This document shows positions 1 through 11,399 of a DNA stretch of 64,000 bases, in pieces (within the stretch, counting starts at the first letter, position 1; each line of letters starts with the position of its first letter). The position numbers and the translations under genes were made by a program. The stretch comes from Rhynchonema sp. JSB1_4 (taxonomy: Eukaryota; Nematoda; Chromadorea; Monhysterida; Xyalidae), in assembly GCA_030248065.1 (NCBI GenBank), contig JASAMV010002238.1:1-64000 (forward strand). The letters run 5' to 3'. The notes below the pieces were generated by a model. That model worked only from the letters and a program-made list of their open reading frames with translations, was not told the DNA's origin and ran no database searches.

Positions 1-203
1 AGGTACATACGGTTATATGTACAGCGGTTCTTACTTTGTTGTGTTATGAATTTTGCTTTATCTGCACCAATGCAAAATTGATTAACATTTCTGATGGCAA
101 AAACAACGACAAATTTGCAAAACTGCAATTCGACTGGTGGAACGCCCGATTTTCTATTGTTTCAAAAAACGGAGTACAATTATATATATAAAATGTTCAC
201 CAG

Positions 204-847
204 GCACTACTGGCACCAACAAGCCGACCAGGAAGCGTATCCGACGTCGCATCATCACACCAGTGCAACGCAGAGCTGCCAATGTGAGGGAGCGAAGACG
301 AATGGATAAACTAAATGGTTGGCTGGCTGATGTTTCACTGGCTGCATTTTTTCATTTTCACTAAACTGTATAACGCTCATTGGCGTGCGTTACGATCGTA
401 AGCAAAATTGGTGACACAACACGTCATTAGTGGTGTCCAGCTGGTGCCCACTTTATTGTTTTTTGGGGTACACCAAAAAAATGTCCTTGAGCCCGAAAAA
501 AATCGCAAAAAGGAAGAAAGTTACTAATTTTCTTGAATGTCCTTCGATCATTTTTTTATCGTCTTTTTTACCAAGCAGATATACTGTATGTATTCCAACA
601 ATCTCTCTACATGTTGCGGTCCAATACAGTCAAAATGTCGAGGTGGTCTATCACCCAAACTCTTGTGTGAATCCATGGCCCATCGAAAAACCACCCTTTC
701 CCAGATGCTTTCGACGAGCTTCGCACGGTGCTGCCTCGATTTCCGTATGAGCGACAGATCTCGAGGATTGAAACATTGAAATTGGCCATTCACTACATTC
801 ACTTCATGTGGCAAGTGCTTGGCATGGAGCAAGCGAATTTGATTTGA
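204..847 (+). CDS. bHLH transcription factor, Fer3/PTF1A-like, 3' two exons
   Basis: Nuclear DNA-binding regulator of the class A basic helix-loop-helix family. The exon at 204-317 encodes an arginine-rich stretch and the basic region QRRAANVRERRRM followed by DKLN. The exon at 705-847 continues as DAFDELRTVLPRFPYERQ, then helix 2 RISRIETLKLAIHYIHFM, a short tail, and a TGA stop at 845-847. The split codon (g at 317, at at 705-706) gives Asp exactly at the helix-1 position where this family has Asn/Glu/Asp, and 318-319 GT with 702-704 CAG are the splice sites. Loop and helix-2 wording is closest to Fer3/Ptf1a/Hand-type proteins. The 5' exons lie left of the window or are not recognisable, so the true start is unknown. 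The second exon starts in the middle of helix 1, and the intron is 387 bp. Confidence 0.87.
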
Positions 848-1849
848 AAATTTGATGGAAATGTTATATTATATTTTGATTTTTTTTAAATTTGCGTGTC
901 TTGATATGATTGTTTGCCTGAATTCTGTTGAAAACTTTATGTACGTTTTGTCACTTGCGACCAAACTTTCGTGTCTGTTGCCAAAAATTTTCACGGGTGT
1001 CATGATGCTGTTGCGCGTGACCGATTGCGAGTGGTCGTAAATTTGTCACCTATAGCAAGCTGTTGGCTGCTTCTTGTTCACGAGTGATCTGCAAAACATC
1101 GTTGTGGAACTCGCAGCCTGAATGGAACCAAAACCAGATCAGAAAAAATATTGTTTTCAATGTTTCCGAAAAATCGTTTGTCAACAATGAATCAACCACA
1201 AGATACTGTAGGTGAAGCAAGTTCTCCCGTCCCGTATGCTCATCTTCGTGCCATTCTTATTGACCTGCACTCAATTAGCCAGCTTTTTTGGACCCATTTC
1301 GATCTAAAACATTCGTGTGTCAGAGTCAACATACATACCATCATGCAATTCCCACCCACTGCCAGCTGGCGTACTGTCAAGAGCCGACATCGGTTTGCCG
1401 CACGCCAATAATTGGCCAGAAGGCGGCTGCAAAAACAATGACCCGGATTCCCGAACACGCAGTCGCAATCAAACTGCGCGGTGCAATTGAAAAACGCCGT
1501 GTATTACACGCTTTCCACCTCGGTGAAATGTGTCACAATTCCGCGCGCTTGGCGCGCATTGTCAGAGTTTGTATGCAATTTAGTGCAAAACCCGCGAAAT
1601 TCAAAACTAGCACTAGATAAAAATGCCTTTTCAATATATAACAAGCACCAGATAGAAATGAGTTTTTGGATTTGGCCCTCTCCCTTGGCCAAAAGCTGGA
1701 TCCGCCAATGTTACTCACCTTGTTTGTATGTAGGTTCAACACACTATTATTCTATGTACTGTATGTGAAGTCATTCTCAGTTTGTGGATGAAAACACAAA
1801 TAGTAACCGGAGGGCAAAGTTTGAACCATTCGGTTTCTTCACTGACCAT
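848..1849. other. No recognised gene
   Basis: Only short unconvincing frames. The 1500-1700 part resembles the dispersed repeat at 8341-8610 (shared wording around gataaaaaatg and ccaaaagctggatccgcca), so at least this portion is an old repeat copy. Confidence 0.5.
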
Positions 1850-2074
1850 GGGTGGAATTTTCGAAACGGTGTAAAGGTCAGTTAGGCATAAAGGTCGGTG
1901 TAAAGTTCGGTCGAAAGCTCAGTCGGCGTAGCTAGGTGTAAACGTGAAACATTGCCTGTTATTAACGTGCAATGTTTCAAGTTTACACCGAGGTCTATCA
2001 CACTGTGCTGTCGACCGAGCTTTCCACCGACCTTTACACCCAACTGACCTTTACACCGTTTGAAAATATCACCC
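1850..2074. repeat. MITE family M, copy 1
   Basis: Non-coding element with long terminal inverted repeats reading GGGTG-ATTTTCGAAACGGTGTAAAGG at each end. It is about 225 bp, with an inner palindrome around cttgaaacattgcacgt. Two other copies lie at 10962-11196 and 28072-28293. All three are flanked by atg-like trinucleotides, but the target duplication is too short to call. Confidence 0.85.
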
Positions 2075-2880
2075 CATGTTTGGCGTTTCGGAAAATGACA
2101 CATGCCACTTTTTCCGCTTAATCACGCGTAAAACAATCACAGGGAGCGTAAAACGTAAAACACACTATTACTTGGTGGTGCGCTTTGTCGCGCTGAGATC
2201 GCAGCGCCGCCAATATCGTGACCATAACTGGGCCAAAAAAAGTAAAAAAATTTTGGCAAAAAATATTTTTTTTCTAAAAAAATGTAGCGCACTTTTTCAA
2301 TTTCAAAATTGTGAAACGTAGATCCACTTTTCCCATTTTTCATCATTTTCTGGATTTTTCACGTTTAACATGGGTGTTTTTATGTATAGGTTGTACTGGG
2401 TTGACGCCAAAGCAATTGGCCCGTATATGCGATCACTCACCGCCACAACGAGAGTATTGTAGCCTGTAGGTATATTGCTGTAGATTATTCTTGGGCTCAA
2501 AATTGGGCGCCAAAGCACCTGTCCCACAGATGCGCATAGCTTGAGCCGGATTACGTGCCTGCTGTTTGAGACTGTGCGCCTGGTTGTTGTGAGAGTTATG
2601 ACACGCGTTACCACATAAACAGCAATTTATTTGCAACGTTTCGCCAGCTTCAAGCTGGCTTCTTCAGGCAATACAACAAACACTGAAAAAGAGAAAGGCA
2701 ACTTGAAAGTTCAAAGGATTGTTGAAAATTACCAAACACTGTGCGCCTGCTTTGCACCCCAGGGGATCGGATTGTGGGCTGAACCAACAGCCAATCACTG
2801 TTGGGTCTGTGTGCTATATAAACGACTGGGCTTGATCAGCACAGACATCATTCATCACTTTCTCAGCGCATCTACCAATT
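2075..2880. other. No recognised gene
   Basis: AT-rich homopolymer runs near 2230-2285, otherwise unremarkable sequence. The last 40 bp lead into the 189-bp tandem repeat. Confidence 0.4.
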
Positions 2881-3469
2881 ATTCCGTCCAGTATCATTCA
2901 ACACTTTCTCAGTCTTGGTTGTGCCTTCCGGGCTGCAAGAATGAGATACTCCGATGCATGACCAGTATGCATCCATTCTTGGTTGTGCCTTCCGGGCTGC
3001 AAGATTGGAACAGGCCTGGCGTGCAGAGGAGTATGTGCACACAATGATCACGCAGCGCCTCAACCAATTATTCCGTCCAGTATCATTTAGCACTTTCTCA
3101 GTCTTGGTTGTGCCTTCTTGGCTGCAAGAACGAGATACTCCGATGCATGACCAGTATGCATCCATTCTTGGTTGTGCCTTCCGGGCTGCAAGATTGGAAC
3201 AGGCCTGGCGTGCAGAGGAGTATGTGCACACAATGATCACTCAGCGCCTCAACCAATTATTCCGTCCAGTATCATTTAGCACTTTCTCAGTCTTGGTTGT
3301 GCCTTCCGGGCTGCAAGAACGAGATACTCCGATGCATGACCAGTATGCATCCATTCTTGGTTGTGCCTTCCGGGCTGCAAGATTGGAACAGGCCTGGCGT
3401 GCAGAGGAGTATGTGCACACAATGATCACCCAGCGCATCTACCAATTATTCCGTCCAGCGTCATCGAAA
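2881..3469. repeat. 189-bp tandem repeat, about 3.1 copies
   Basis: The word attccgtccag recurs at 2881, 3070, 3259 and 3448, an exact period of 189 bp. Each unit contains an internal partial repeat of ttggttgtgccttccgggct. Because 189 is divisible by three, a frame stays open on both strands through the array (2954-3571 on plus). Neither resembles a known protein, so I read this as a minisatellite rather than a gene. Confidence 0.93.
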
Positions 3470-5324
3470 ATGTTCTTCTGTGACGCCTCAACGCTTTTAG
3501 GGATAGCGAGATTATTCAAGCCGCTAACCCAATCGCGTTGGGGCCCTCAAAGAACGTGTACCAGCAAATGAATATTATTACCCAATTGCACAAATATATA
3601 ATTGGCGCATTTTTTTACAAAGTTACATGAAAACAGCTGCATAACCCGCGGTTTTGGAACGATAATTTTAGATTTCAAGCAGATTTGATTTGCTGGCTGG
3701 AAGAACTGAATGCGCACATAATGACGGCTGCCTAGGTATGTATGTAGTTTAGTAGAGCCACGGACCGTCTAACGTTGTAATGGCATTTTACCGATGCGTG
3801 TACTGTACTGTATGAAGTTTCCATACGTTCTCTATAATCGTTTCACAGATTGGTGGGGCTACAATATAGAAAACTATGATGCCGAAGAGGCATGGTTCAT
3901 CAGTTTCTGGGAAATTTGACCCCACTTAGAAAAAAGTTTCAATGACTAGAAATAATGAACATACAGCAGATCATATGATGTTATTTTAATCGATTGTGCG
4001 TCTTCATCATTCATACACCGGTTCATACCAATTCCATCCGGCTGCAACCTCTGGTTTGACATAATCGTCGGTTTGGTAGTCGGCGTACATTATGAACTGC
4101 AGCACGCAGCCATCTGTGATATCAATAGTTTGTTTGTGGATCAACGGTATAATTGTTTCATATCCTGGACTGAAAAAAACCAAAAAAACAGCAAAACCGA
4201 ATTATCGACCCGCATATGCAATATAGTAAAAATGAAGACAAACGTAAACGTCCCCCAAGGCTGCAAGTGGAAACGCACTTAGGGCCCCCGGGGGCGTTAA
4301 TCGGATTTTTGCATTTTTGTTGGCGGGCCCATTTCCATCAGTATCTACCTGGAGCGCCCGGGGCATTATTTGGGAAAACTCCGGTATCTAAAGACAATGT
4401 CGATTATTCGACTCATTTGACAAAGGCATCACCTGTGGTCGAATTGTACGCAAAACTGACACAAATGCGTTCCTTGAAACATTCCTTCGCGCACTCCAAC
4501 TTTGATCGTATGCCGAAACTGAACGGCAGTTGGCCGGCCACCGGGGCGCGATAGTTTTGGGCCACTTGGAAAAACAGCTCTTCGTCGACTGCGGCTGCAA
4601 AATCGGGTGCAAAGTTTGATTCCAGGAGTACGGTTCGATTTTATGACGCCTCTCAAATGTGGAAACTGTTGCAGAAAAAGGAAGCACTAAGAATTTTTGC
4701 AATCTTTAGGTGGAGCGAGTGCGTGCTCAGTGTGCCGATAAGCACATCATTTCAATGAACAAGTTCACCCTCCACATTCAAAATGGCCTTGTTTTGGTTT
4801 GAGAGAAAATACCTAAATTCGTAATAGTGTTCGATGATGGTGTTCGATATTATTATACTTACGTTCGAGGTACATATAATGGAATAAAGTTCAGTGTGAT
4901 GAAGCGTTACACACGCCGGCACTCACTGAATTCACACATGACGGAACGAGGCGTGCTTTCCGAGTCGTCCACAATTCCGTCGACGTTCACATTTGGGTGC
5001 GTGCTGCTTAATACGGACCCGAAATTCCGTGTGCCGTCTGTGTCCGTGGGCCAATGGGCACCCCAACCAGAACCCCACGGTAGTGTGTTGCCCGGTACCT
5101 GATCAAAATGCATCATGTTGTGAAAAAGGTCCTAGTGGACACCATCGGGAACCGGGAGCACTTTTTCCAATAAATCCGGCTCTGCCACAGTTCCCATAAG
5201 TGTTGCTATCCAAGTTGCTGCGCCTGTTTGAACATGAATACCACATGGGTACTTTTAAAAGGACATACATACATATACATACCTAATTCAAATGTAATTC
5301 AGATTTCGACCAATTTGCCAGATG
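3470..5324. other. No recognised gene
   Basis: Frames of up to about 110 codons exist on both strands near 4216-4702, but none has a signal, a motif or splice-consistent neighbours. Confidence 0.4.
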
Positions 5325-5586
5325 TTGGTCGCACAGTGACTGTATAAGAATCCATCAAAAAAATTTCCTGAATGGTAAAGCACGTCTCGCTGCAGATCCC
5401 AAGCGACCTATTTATATTTGTTCCAAAAGATTTTGCCCGTAGCCCACTCACTGTGCTCAAGCAACTAGACTATAAGAAATGTTTTGGAAAAAATATAAAT
5501 AGGACGCTTGGGATCTGCAGCGAGACGTGCTTTACCATTCAGGTAAATTTTTGGATGGATTCTTATAAAGCCATTGTGCAACTCAA
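5325..5586. repeat. Long hairpin / foldback MITE (family Q, copy 1)
   Basis: Arms at about 5344-5431 and 5483-5566 are reverse complements. The inner 59 bp (gaatggtaaagcacgtctcg to ttgttccaaaa) has only two mismatches, and the loop is about 50 bp. Outer ends read ttggtcgcaca-tgac on the left and a decayed version on the right. A related element with the same ends lies at 56724-56998. Confidence 0.9.
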
Positions 5587-6538
5587 TACATGTATAAAGC
5601 ATGCTTTGCAGTCTTACACCATGCAGAATCACCCTGAATTCTTACACACATAAAATGGTTCGAGTTACTGTAGCCACGTCTCTCATGGTTTGCGTGTGAA
5701 AGCGCTAAGTTCATGACACATTTAGCGCGCGTTGTCGTCGGGTGTGTGTGTTGTTAGTTACAGGCAACGCATGCAAAACGTTGGTTACAGGTGCAGGTTT
5801 AGTGCAGAATATGCATATTTTTTTCAGCACGTTTTGGTCAACTAATCGCAAGGAGTGGTGTGTGAACACCAGTATAACACTGTGAAAACAATTGTCATAA
5901 TGCTTTGGAGTGCCAGAATCATACATTTACAGTTCCAAAAGCAACGCGCAGCGCTTATGTCACTTAGCAACTGGATCCCAAAGTCAGCCCCCAATTGGGT
6001 GCTTATTTGGAAGTCTTCTGAGTAAGCCCACTTATTTGGGAAGATTTTTTTTCAAAATCTCAAAGCAGACGCATGTCCCAAATAAGCCCGCAGGGGGCTT
6101 AATCGAACTTCTTTGCCATCATTAGGAGAAACCCCAAGACAGGCCCTAAAGCACACCATCACGCTCACGATATCAAACACTTCTTTCACATGAGATTACC
6201 TGGTCACAAACTGTCTGTTCCGCATCGTAGCAGATTTCCCACGTCCCAAACGGTTCACCGCTACTGGCCACCTGTCGCAAGCTAATCCAAAGGTGGGCAT
6301 ATGGGCTGAGTGCAAACTGAAATGGTCAAACAACAAGTTTATCGTGCATACTGTATCGTCGGTTAGTCAGTGTAAATCCGCCAAATAATATAACAACAGC
6401 GCCATTTTCGCTCCCACAGTAAGGGAAATTCACAAAGTTTCAGCCGAGTGCGTCCACTGGCGTACCTATAGGTGGGTGTCTGTGGGTACGCCGCACCCCC
6501 CAAGCGGCTGGAGGGGGTGCCGGGCACCCCTAAGAGCA
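5587..6538. other. No recognised gene
   Basis: No coding evidence. A G/C-rich patch at 6470-6530 (gtgggtacgccgcaccccc) resembles the end of a decayed transposon and lies directly left of the hAT element. Confidence 0.4.
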
Positions 6539-6546
6539 GTTGCAGC

Positions 6547-7058
6547 CAGGGTTGGGAAAAACGTTTTTTTCCGAAAAATCGTTTTTCTAAAAAAAAACGT
6601 TTTTTAAAAAAAACGTTTTTTTAAAAACGCCCAGATGACCAAAATATGCCCCCAAAAAATTGGAAAACGCTCATGTTGGGAAGAAAACGTGGTTAAATGA
6701 AGTAATTCTACAGTATGTGTTCTGAGGCAAAATAAACGGGTTTCAACCCTTTTCTAGCGAGTTCTTAAGATCCCATAGCAGACCCGCATCATGGGACCAA
6801 CTTTGGCTGGGGTCATCATTGAAAATCAAACTTCGTATATCGACGTATCTCGACAAAGTAAAAATTGGTCGAAAATTTTTTGAAAAAATGGGACAAAAAA
6901 ATTGATTTTCCTTGATGATCAGGGTACTTTCCCTGAAAAATCAGGGAAAATCAAGGAAATTCAGGATTTAAAAAACGAAAAAACGACCCAGGCGTTTGTT
7001 TTTTAAAAAAACGTCGTTTTTTTAAGAAAAAACGCCGTCGTTTTTTTGCCCAACCCTG
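6547..7058. mobile_element. Non-autonomous hAT-type element H1, 8-bp TSD
   Basis: Terminal inverted repeats CAGGGTTGGGaaaaacg and cgtcgttttttTGCCCAACCCTG bound 512 bp of AT-rich sequence with no transposase frame. The flanks carry the perfect 8-bp duplication gttgcagc at 6539-6546 and 7059-7066. An 8-bp duplication with CAG...CTG ends is the hAT superfamily signature. Its interior matches H2 at 46086-46574 over nearly its full length. Confidence 0.93.
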
Positions 7059-7346
7059 GTTGCAGCATTGACTGGTAAGAAATGGTTTGTCAAAAAAGGC
7101 AAACCAAATTGCAGGATATTCACTCTGGAACACTTCAAGTGTAAAAAATTCTCGCTTCGCGCGTCGGGTACCCACTGCACTGCATTTGTGGCTGATGGAC
7201 ATCCATCGGTATGAGCTATGTACTTAATTTTCAAACGCCTCTTCTCCACGCGACATGACTAATAGTGGGAGTACCAAAGGGGGTGGAGTACCAACTTTGG
7301 GTGAAGTCTGACTTTACGCGTGCATGACGCGTGCTCACAAAAGTAA

Positions 7347-7672
7347 AGTCCGTCCACCAGCTCATGGCACTTTGTGTTGCTGCTGGCTGGTTTGGTCTCT
7401 TCCTCCACGTTCTAATGAAAGAGAAATTGAGTGTGAGCGATCTTGCAAAAAAAACTAAAAAAATAATAAAATGTGTCGAAAATGATTGAATTCGATCAAA
7501 TTTAAAATTAAATTAATTTAAAATCTATCAAACACGTCGATTTCATAAAGACAGCAATTTAGGAGCAAAAATAATTTTTTTCGGAAACTCAATTTCTCTT
7601 TCATTAGAACGTGGAGGAAGGGAACAAGTCGGCCATCAGCAACACAAAGTGCCATGAGCTGGTGGACGGACT
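7347..7672. repeat. MITE family R, copy 1
   Basis: About 325 bp with inverted repeats of roughly 110 bp (gtccgtccaccagctcatgg at one end, its complement at the other), AT-rich centre and no coding capacity. Other copies are at 55333-55655 and 55821-56146. In those, the ends abut tata on both sides, suggesting a TA target as in Tc1/mariner-type MITEs. Confidence 0.9.
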
Positions 7673-7830
7673 ATGCACAAGGCCGAATGCACCGCATGCA
7701 CCGCGTGCACAGTGCTGAAGCGGTCAAGGGCTGCACGCGTGGTTTGTGCCCGCAGGCGTCAGTGCCACGAGCAGCGCACGCGTATGCTGCACATGTGCAT
7801 CCAGAATTCACAGAGTTGCAGCTGGTACTG
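7673..7830. repeat. Partial copy of GC-rich family P
   Basis: GC-rich stretch ending gagttgcagctggtactg. It matches one arm of the element at 54631-55715 (gcggtcaa-ggc, cgcgtgcac words). The other end is missing. It abuts the R copy at its left, as the intact P element also does. Confidence 0.7.
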
Positions 7831-9279
7831 CACTTGCACATAGTTGAGTTACGTGAGAGAACACACTGAAGCTTTTGAAATTCTATTCGGAGAAAACACA
7901 AGCCACTTGAGCGCCAACTTTTTGCCACATCACGCGCAACAGCGATCGTTTCTGCGCGACCGTTGCCAAGCGTCCGTTGCCAATGCCAGGTGCGAGGGTC
8001 AATGCAGCACAAGTGTCGATGCCAAATGTGTGGTCTCCCGTTGTGCTCACGAACACGTAGCACGTGCCACCGATGTAGCCAGCGACATGCGCCGTGTACG
8101 CAGCACAGGCGTCACGCAGGTCACCTGGTGAAGTGTGTTTCTGTCCTTATCATACCAGTGTTGTCAGCGCCTGGTGTTTCGTGCAAACGCGGCACCATGT
8201 CTGTAGTTGTGGTCAACGTTGCAGACATCCCACCACTAGCGGAACCAGGGGGCCACAGGTGCCTAGGTCAGGGCCCTTTGGTCAAAGTGGCCCCTGAAGG
8301 GGGCCACCATTTCAGAGAGAAGAAGGAAAAGAACCCCTAAATCGCAGGATTTTCACTCTGATACACTTCAAAAGCTCAAAACTCGCGTGCCTCGCGCGTC
8401 AGATACAGTCATTTCCATGAAATTTGGCAGTCACGCGCGCAAAAAGTGCAAAAGTTTCGCTCGCATGCTCCTATTTTGTATCGTATTTGGCTTAAAATAG
8501 CCCAGTTATAAACAAGCACCGAATAAAACGATTTTTGAAAAATCAAACATGCACTATACAGCAGATAAAAAATGACTTTTGGGATTTGTCCCCAACCTTC
8601 GCCGAAAGCTGGGTCCGCCACTGCATCCCACCTGTGTTGCATAGCCAGCCAGCACCCAGTCAGCCGCTTCTGCGGTGAGCCACAAGGCACTTACATACCT
8701 ATACGTGAACAACAATACAATTAGCCTGCTTACCGGACGGTACGGCACGCACGCGTGTTAGGCCGATCGATATCACCATTAACGCCGCCAGCACAGTTGG
8801 TTTGTGGTGATGCTCGAAAATCAGCAAGAGCTTCACCAGCAGCATGTTGTTTCACGACAAGTTGAGAACACCTTGCGAAACGATGTTTAGGTGCGACGCT
8901 ACTTACAGGCGATGCAACATCCCGGAGCTCAGCGATAATGTCTCAGCAGGCCACAGTTTTGGATAGGGATATGGTACGAATGATGTACTCAAACAATACA
9001 TTCAGAGAAACTTTTAAAACGTTTTGCCTGATCCGTAAAGCGCATTATGCGTTTATTAGCTCTGGCGGTCCCGTGACTGCCAACCACTCAAGCCACAAGT
9101 CAAAAGCAGTGCTTTGCGAAATGTTACGAAACTCAGCTGGCTGCGCGCTTCACGGATTAGGGTTGAAAACGCGGTTGGAAAGTTTGTCCCAGTACAGCTA
9201 TTGTATATTTTGATCGTGCATGGCCAATGCAACGAGGCTGATAGTGATAGCATAAGGGCGACGGGTCATCTATGTGTGA
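7831..9279. other. Old dispersed repeats, no recognised gene
   Basis: 8341-8610 is a repeat related to 1500-1700 and, in part, to 7100-7175 (ttcactctg-acacttcaa and cgcgcgtc words). 8230-8320 is a decayed repeat rich in ggggcc. No frame has recognisable protein content. Confidence 0.5.
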
Positions 9280-9879
9280 TCTTAACCCAGGGTTGGGCAA
9301 AAAAATTTTAAAAAAAGGTTTTTGAAAAAAAAATTTTGTTCTAAACCGGCGGACGGGCAATTGAGCAAAGCACATTTGAGCAAGACCACTTTGAGCAAGT
9401 GAAAAAGAGCAGGGGGCATAAGAGCCGAACCTAAAAACGAATAGGCCTAAGCTTAATTATAAAAATGAAAAGTTGTGACAGATTAATATTATCTATTACA
9501 TAGTAGAAGACACCATATAAAATGAGAGCTTGATGAAGGCAGCAATGAAAAGAGAAAGAACAGGGAAATAAATGGAGGCAAAAAAGCGAGCAAGAGCAAA
9601 TTTAAAAAATTGCGCAAAAAAATAAAACAATTTGAAAAATACTATATAAACTAAAAACCTAGCCCCATAAAAAGCAGAGAAAAAAACCAGTTCCAAGAGA
9701 ATTGGCTTTTAAAACCATTTTCTAGACTGAGAAAATTAGAAATTAAATCAACGAAAGAAAAAATTAATAATAGCTAGATAAATGGCTGTCTTGTTTCGGC
9801 CATGAATGTAGACACGCACCTTTTCAGAACAGCAGTTAGGCCTGTACTTAAAAAGTACACCCAGGCCGGTCTCCAGTAA

Positions 9880-9966
9880 GCCTAAGCTCAAGCACAAAAC
9901 TAAGCCTGAGTGTAAGCCTAAGCCAAGCCTAAGCCTGGTACCAAAATCAGCCTAAGCCTAAGCAAA
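9880..9966. repeat. Degenerate GCCTAA (TTAGGC) tract
   Basis: Repeats of cctaagcc and variants (gtaagcctaagc, aagcctaagcctgg, cagcctaagcctaagc). TTAGGC is the telomere repeat of nematodes, so this may be an interstitial telomere-like tract. A weaker version lies at 23660-23760 inside a fucosyltransferase intron. The copies are interrupted and short. Confidence 0.6.
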
Positions 9967-9978
9967 TGGAACAAAATA

Positions 9979-10719
9979 CAGTACCAGCTGCAATTTTTGG
10001 CTGATTGAGGCCTGCGCCTGCAGAGCCTGCAGGCTCACGAGCCTGCGCAGGCTCAATACAAAACATAGCAGCCTGCAGAGCCTGCAGGCTTGGCGCAGGC
10101 TTCGCAGGCCCAGTGTATAAAGCGGTCGCAGGCGCAGGCTCATGAGCCTGCAGCGCCTGCAGGCTCTGCTGGCTCGGCGGATGCACAGCTACTTTTTGTG
10201 CCTTGTGATATGATTTTAATTCAGTTTTTCTCAGTTGTTTGAAGCATTTATACAACGTTCACGCTGAAAAAACCGAAGCGTTGAAAGAATAAGCAATAAA
10301 ACTGTCGATAAGGCCACATTTTATCCAGATTCACTGTTTAATAAGAAACAAGTTCCTTTTCGCGTTTTTGTCAAGTTTCAGCAGAAAACTATAAGAAAGG
10401 TAATCATGTACTAATAAAACATGCAACAAATATCCATATACTAATGGCTAAATACGAGATAATACGCACTCCGTCCATAAAAGGTATGTGACTAAATGTC
10501 ACAAAACAAGCAAGCGCAGCTGTGCATCCGCCGAGCCTGCAGGCGCTGCAGGCTCATGAGCCTGCGCCTGCGACCGCTTATACACTGGGCCTGCGAAGCC
10601 TGCGCCGAGCCTGCAGGCTCTGCAGGCTGCTATCTTTTGTATTGAGCCTGCGCAGGCTCTTGAGCCTGCAGGCGCTGCAGGCGCAGGCCTCAATCAGCCA
10701 AAAATTGCAGCTGGTACTG
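9979..10719. mobile_element. Family P palindromic element P1 (TA-flanked)
   Basis: Ends CAGTACCAGCTGCAA and its complement are flanked by TA on both sides. Two long inverted arms (about 9979-10190 and 10515-10719) are dense in cctgcaggc/gcctgcgcaggc palindromes, with an AT-rich centre of about 300 bp. It lies within F1, which lies within H7. P2 at 54631-55715 shares the ends and design but not the interior wording. Confidence 0.85.
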
Positions 10720-10961
10720 TACCATATGAGCTCCGCTGTTTTTCACTTGCTCAAAGTGGTCTTGCCCAAACCTGCTTTGTCCAATCGCCCGGTCACCTCT
10801 AAAACGTCCAAAAAATGTCCTTTTGGGTTATTTTTTGTCGTTTTTTCTCAATGGTCGAAAAATTTTCTTCACAAAATCACTTTTGGGGCATGTAGTATTT
10901 GGTACCTAAAATGACCCAAATGATGCTGCTATAATACCCTCCCACGAGACGCAGTATGCAT

Positions 10962-11196
10962 GGGTGATATTTTCGAAACGGTGTAAAGGACAGTTGGGTG
11001 TAAAGGTCGGTGGAAAGCTTGGTCGACAGCTCAGTGTGACAGAACTCGGTGTAAACTTGAAACATTCCACGTTAATAACAGGCAATGTTTCACGTTTACA
11101 CCGAGCTATTGTACATACGCCGACCGAGGTTTCGACCGAACTTTACACCGACCTTTACGCCCAACTGACCTTTACACCGTTTCGAAAATTCCACCC
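10962..11196. repeat. MITE family M, copy 2 (inserted in H7)
   Basis: Same ends as M copy 1, about 235 bp. It interrupts the H7 body exactly where H3 at 43650 runs on from cagtatgca to a gtacttcgatg-like word, so its insertion is younger than H7. Confidence 0.87.
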
Positions 11197-11399
11197 TATG
11201 TACTGTACGTGGTACTTGGATGTGATACCCCATCGGGTCGATTAGCTACGAGTGATTCAGCGACCCGACAAGTGTTCCTGCAGCTTATTGTCTGAATTCT
11301 GTGTCGTTTAGGAGTAAATCTTGCTTATTCGACCATAAACTATTGTGTCTGATACCATAGAGCAAGAATCATACCTATATCATCGCCATCGGTACCTAT

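Larger units (their letters stand above)
9345..10797. mobile_element. Terminal-inverted-repeat element F1 inside H7
   Basis: Left end ccggcggacgggcaattgag and right end caatcgcccggtcacc are imperfect inverted repeats that continue for about 55 bp (caagaccactttgagcaagt on the left, its complement on the right). The target word tctaaa appears on both sides; the uninterrupted relative at 43490 has it once. The left interior is AT-rich; the right interior holds the family P palindrome. No transposase is visible. Confidence 0.8.
9288..11385. mobile_element. hAT-type element H7, interrupted by nested insertions
   Basis: Begins CAGGGTTGGGCAAAAAAA at 9288. Its body is collinear with H3 (43395-44043): gttctaaaacgtcc, gtcgaaaaattttcttcacaaa, then acccgacaagt and cttgcttattcg words. 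The collinear pieces are 9288-9344, about 10798-10961 and 11197-11375. The gaps are filled by a terminal-inverted-repeat element (9345-10797) and by MITE M copy 2. The right terminus was not found, so the element is probably truncated. Confidence 0.8.

Noticed and set aside
2954..3571. 205-codon plus-strand frame
   Set aside because: Lies in the 189-bp tandem repeat and is mirrored by an open minus frame; no recognisable protein.
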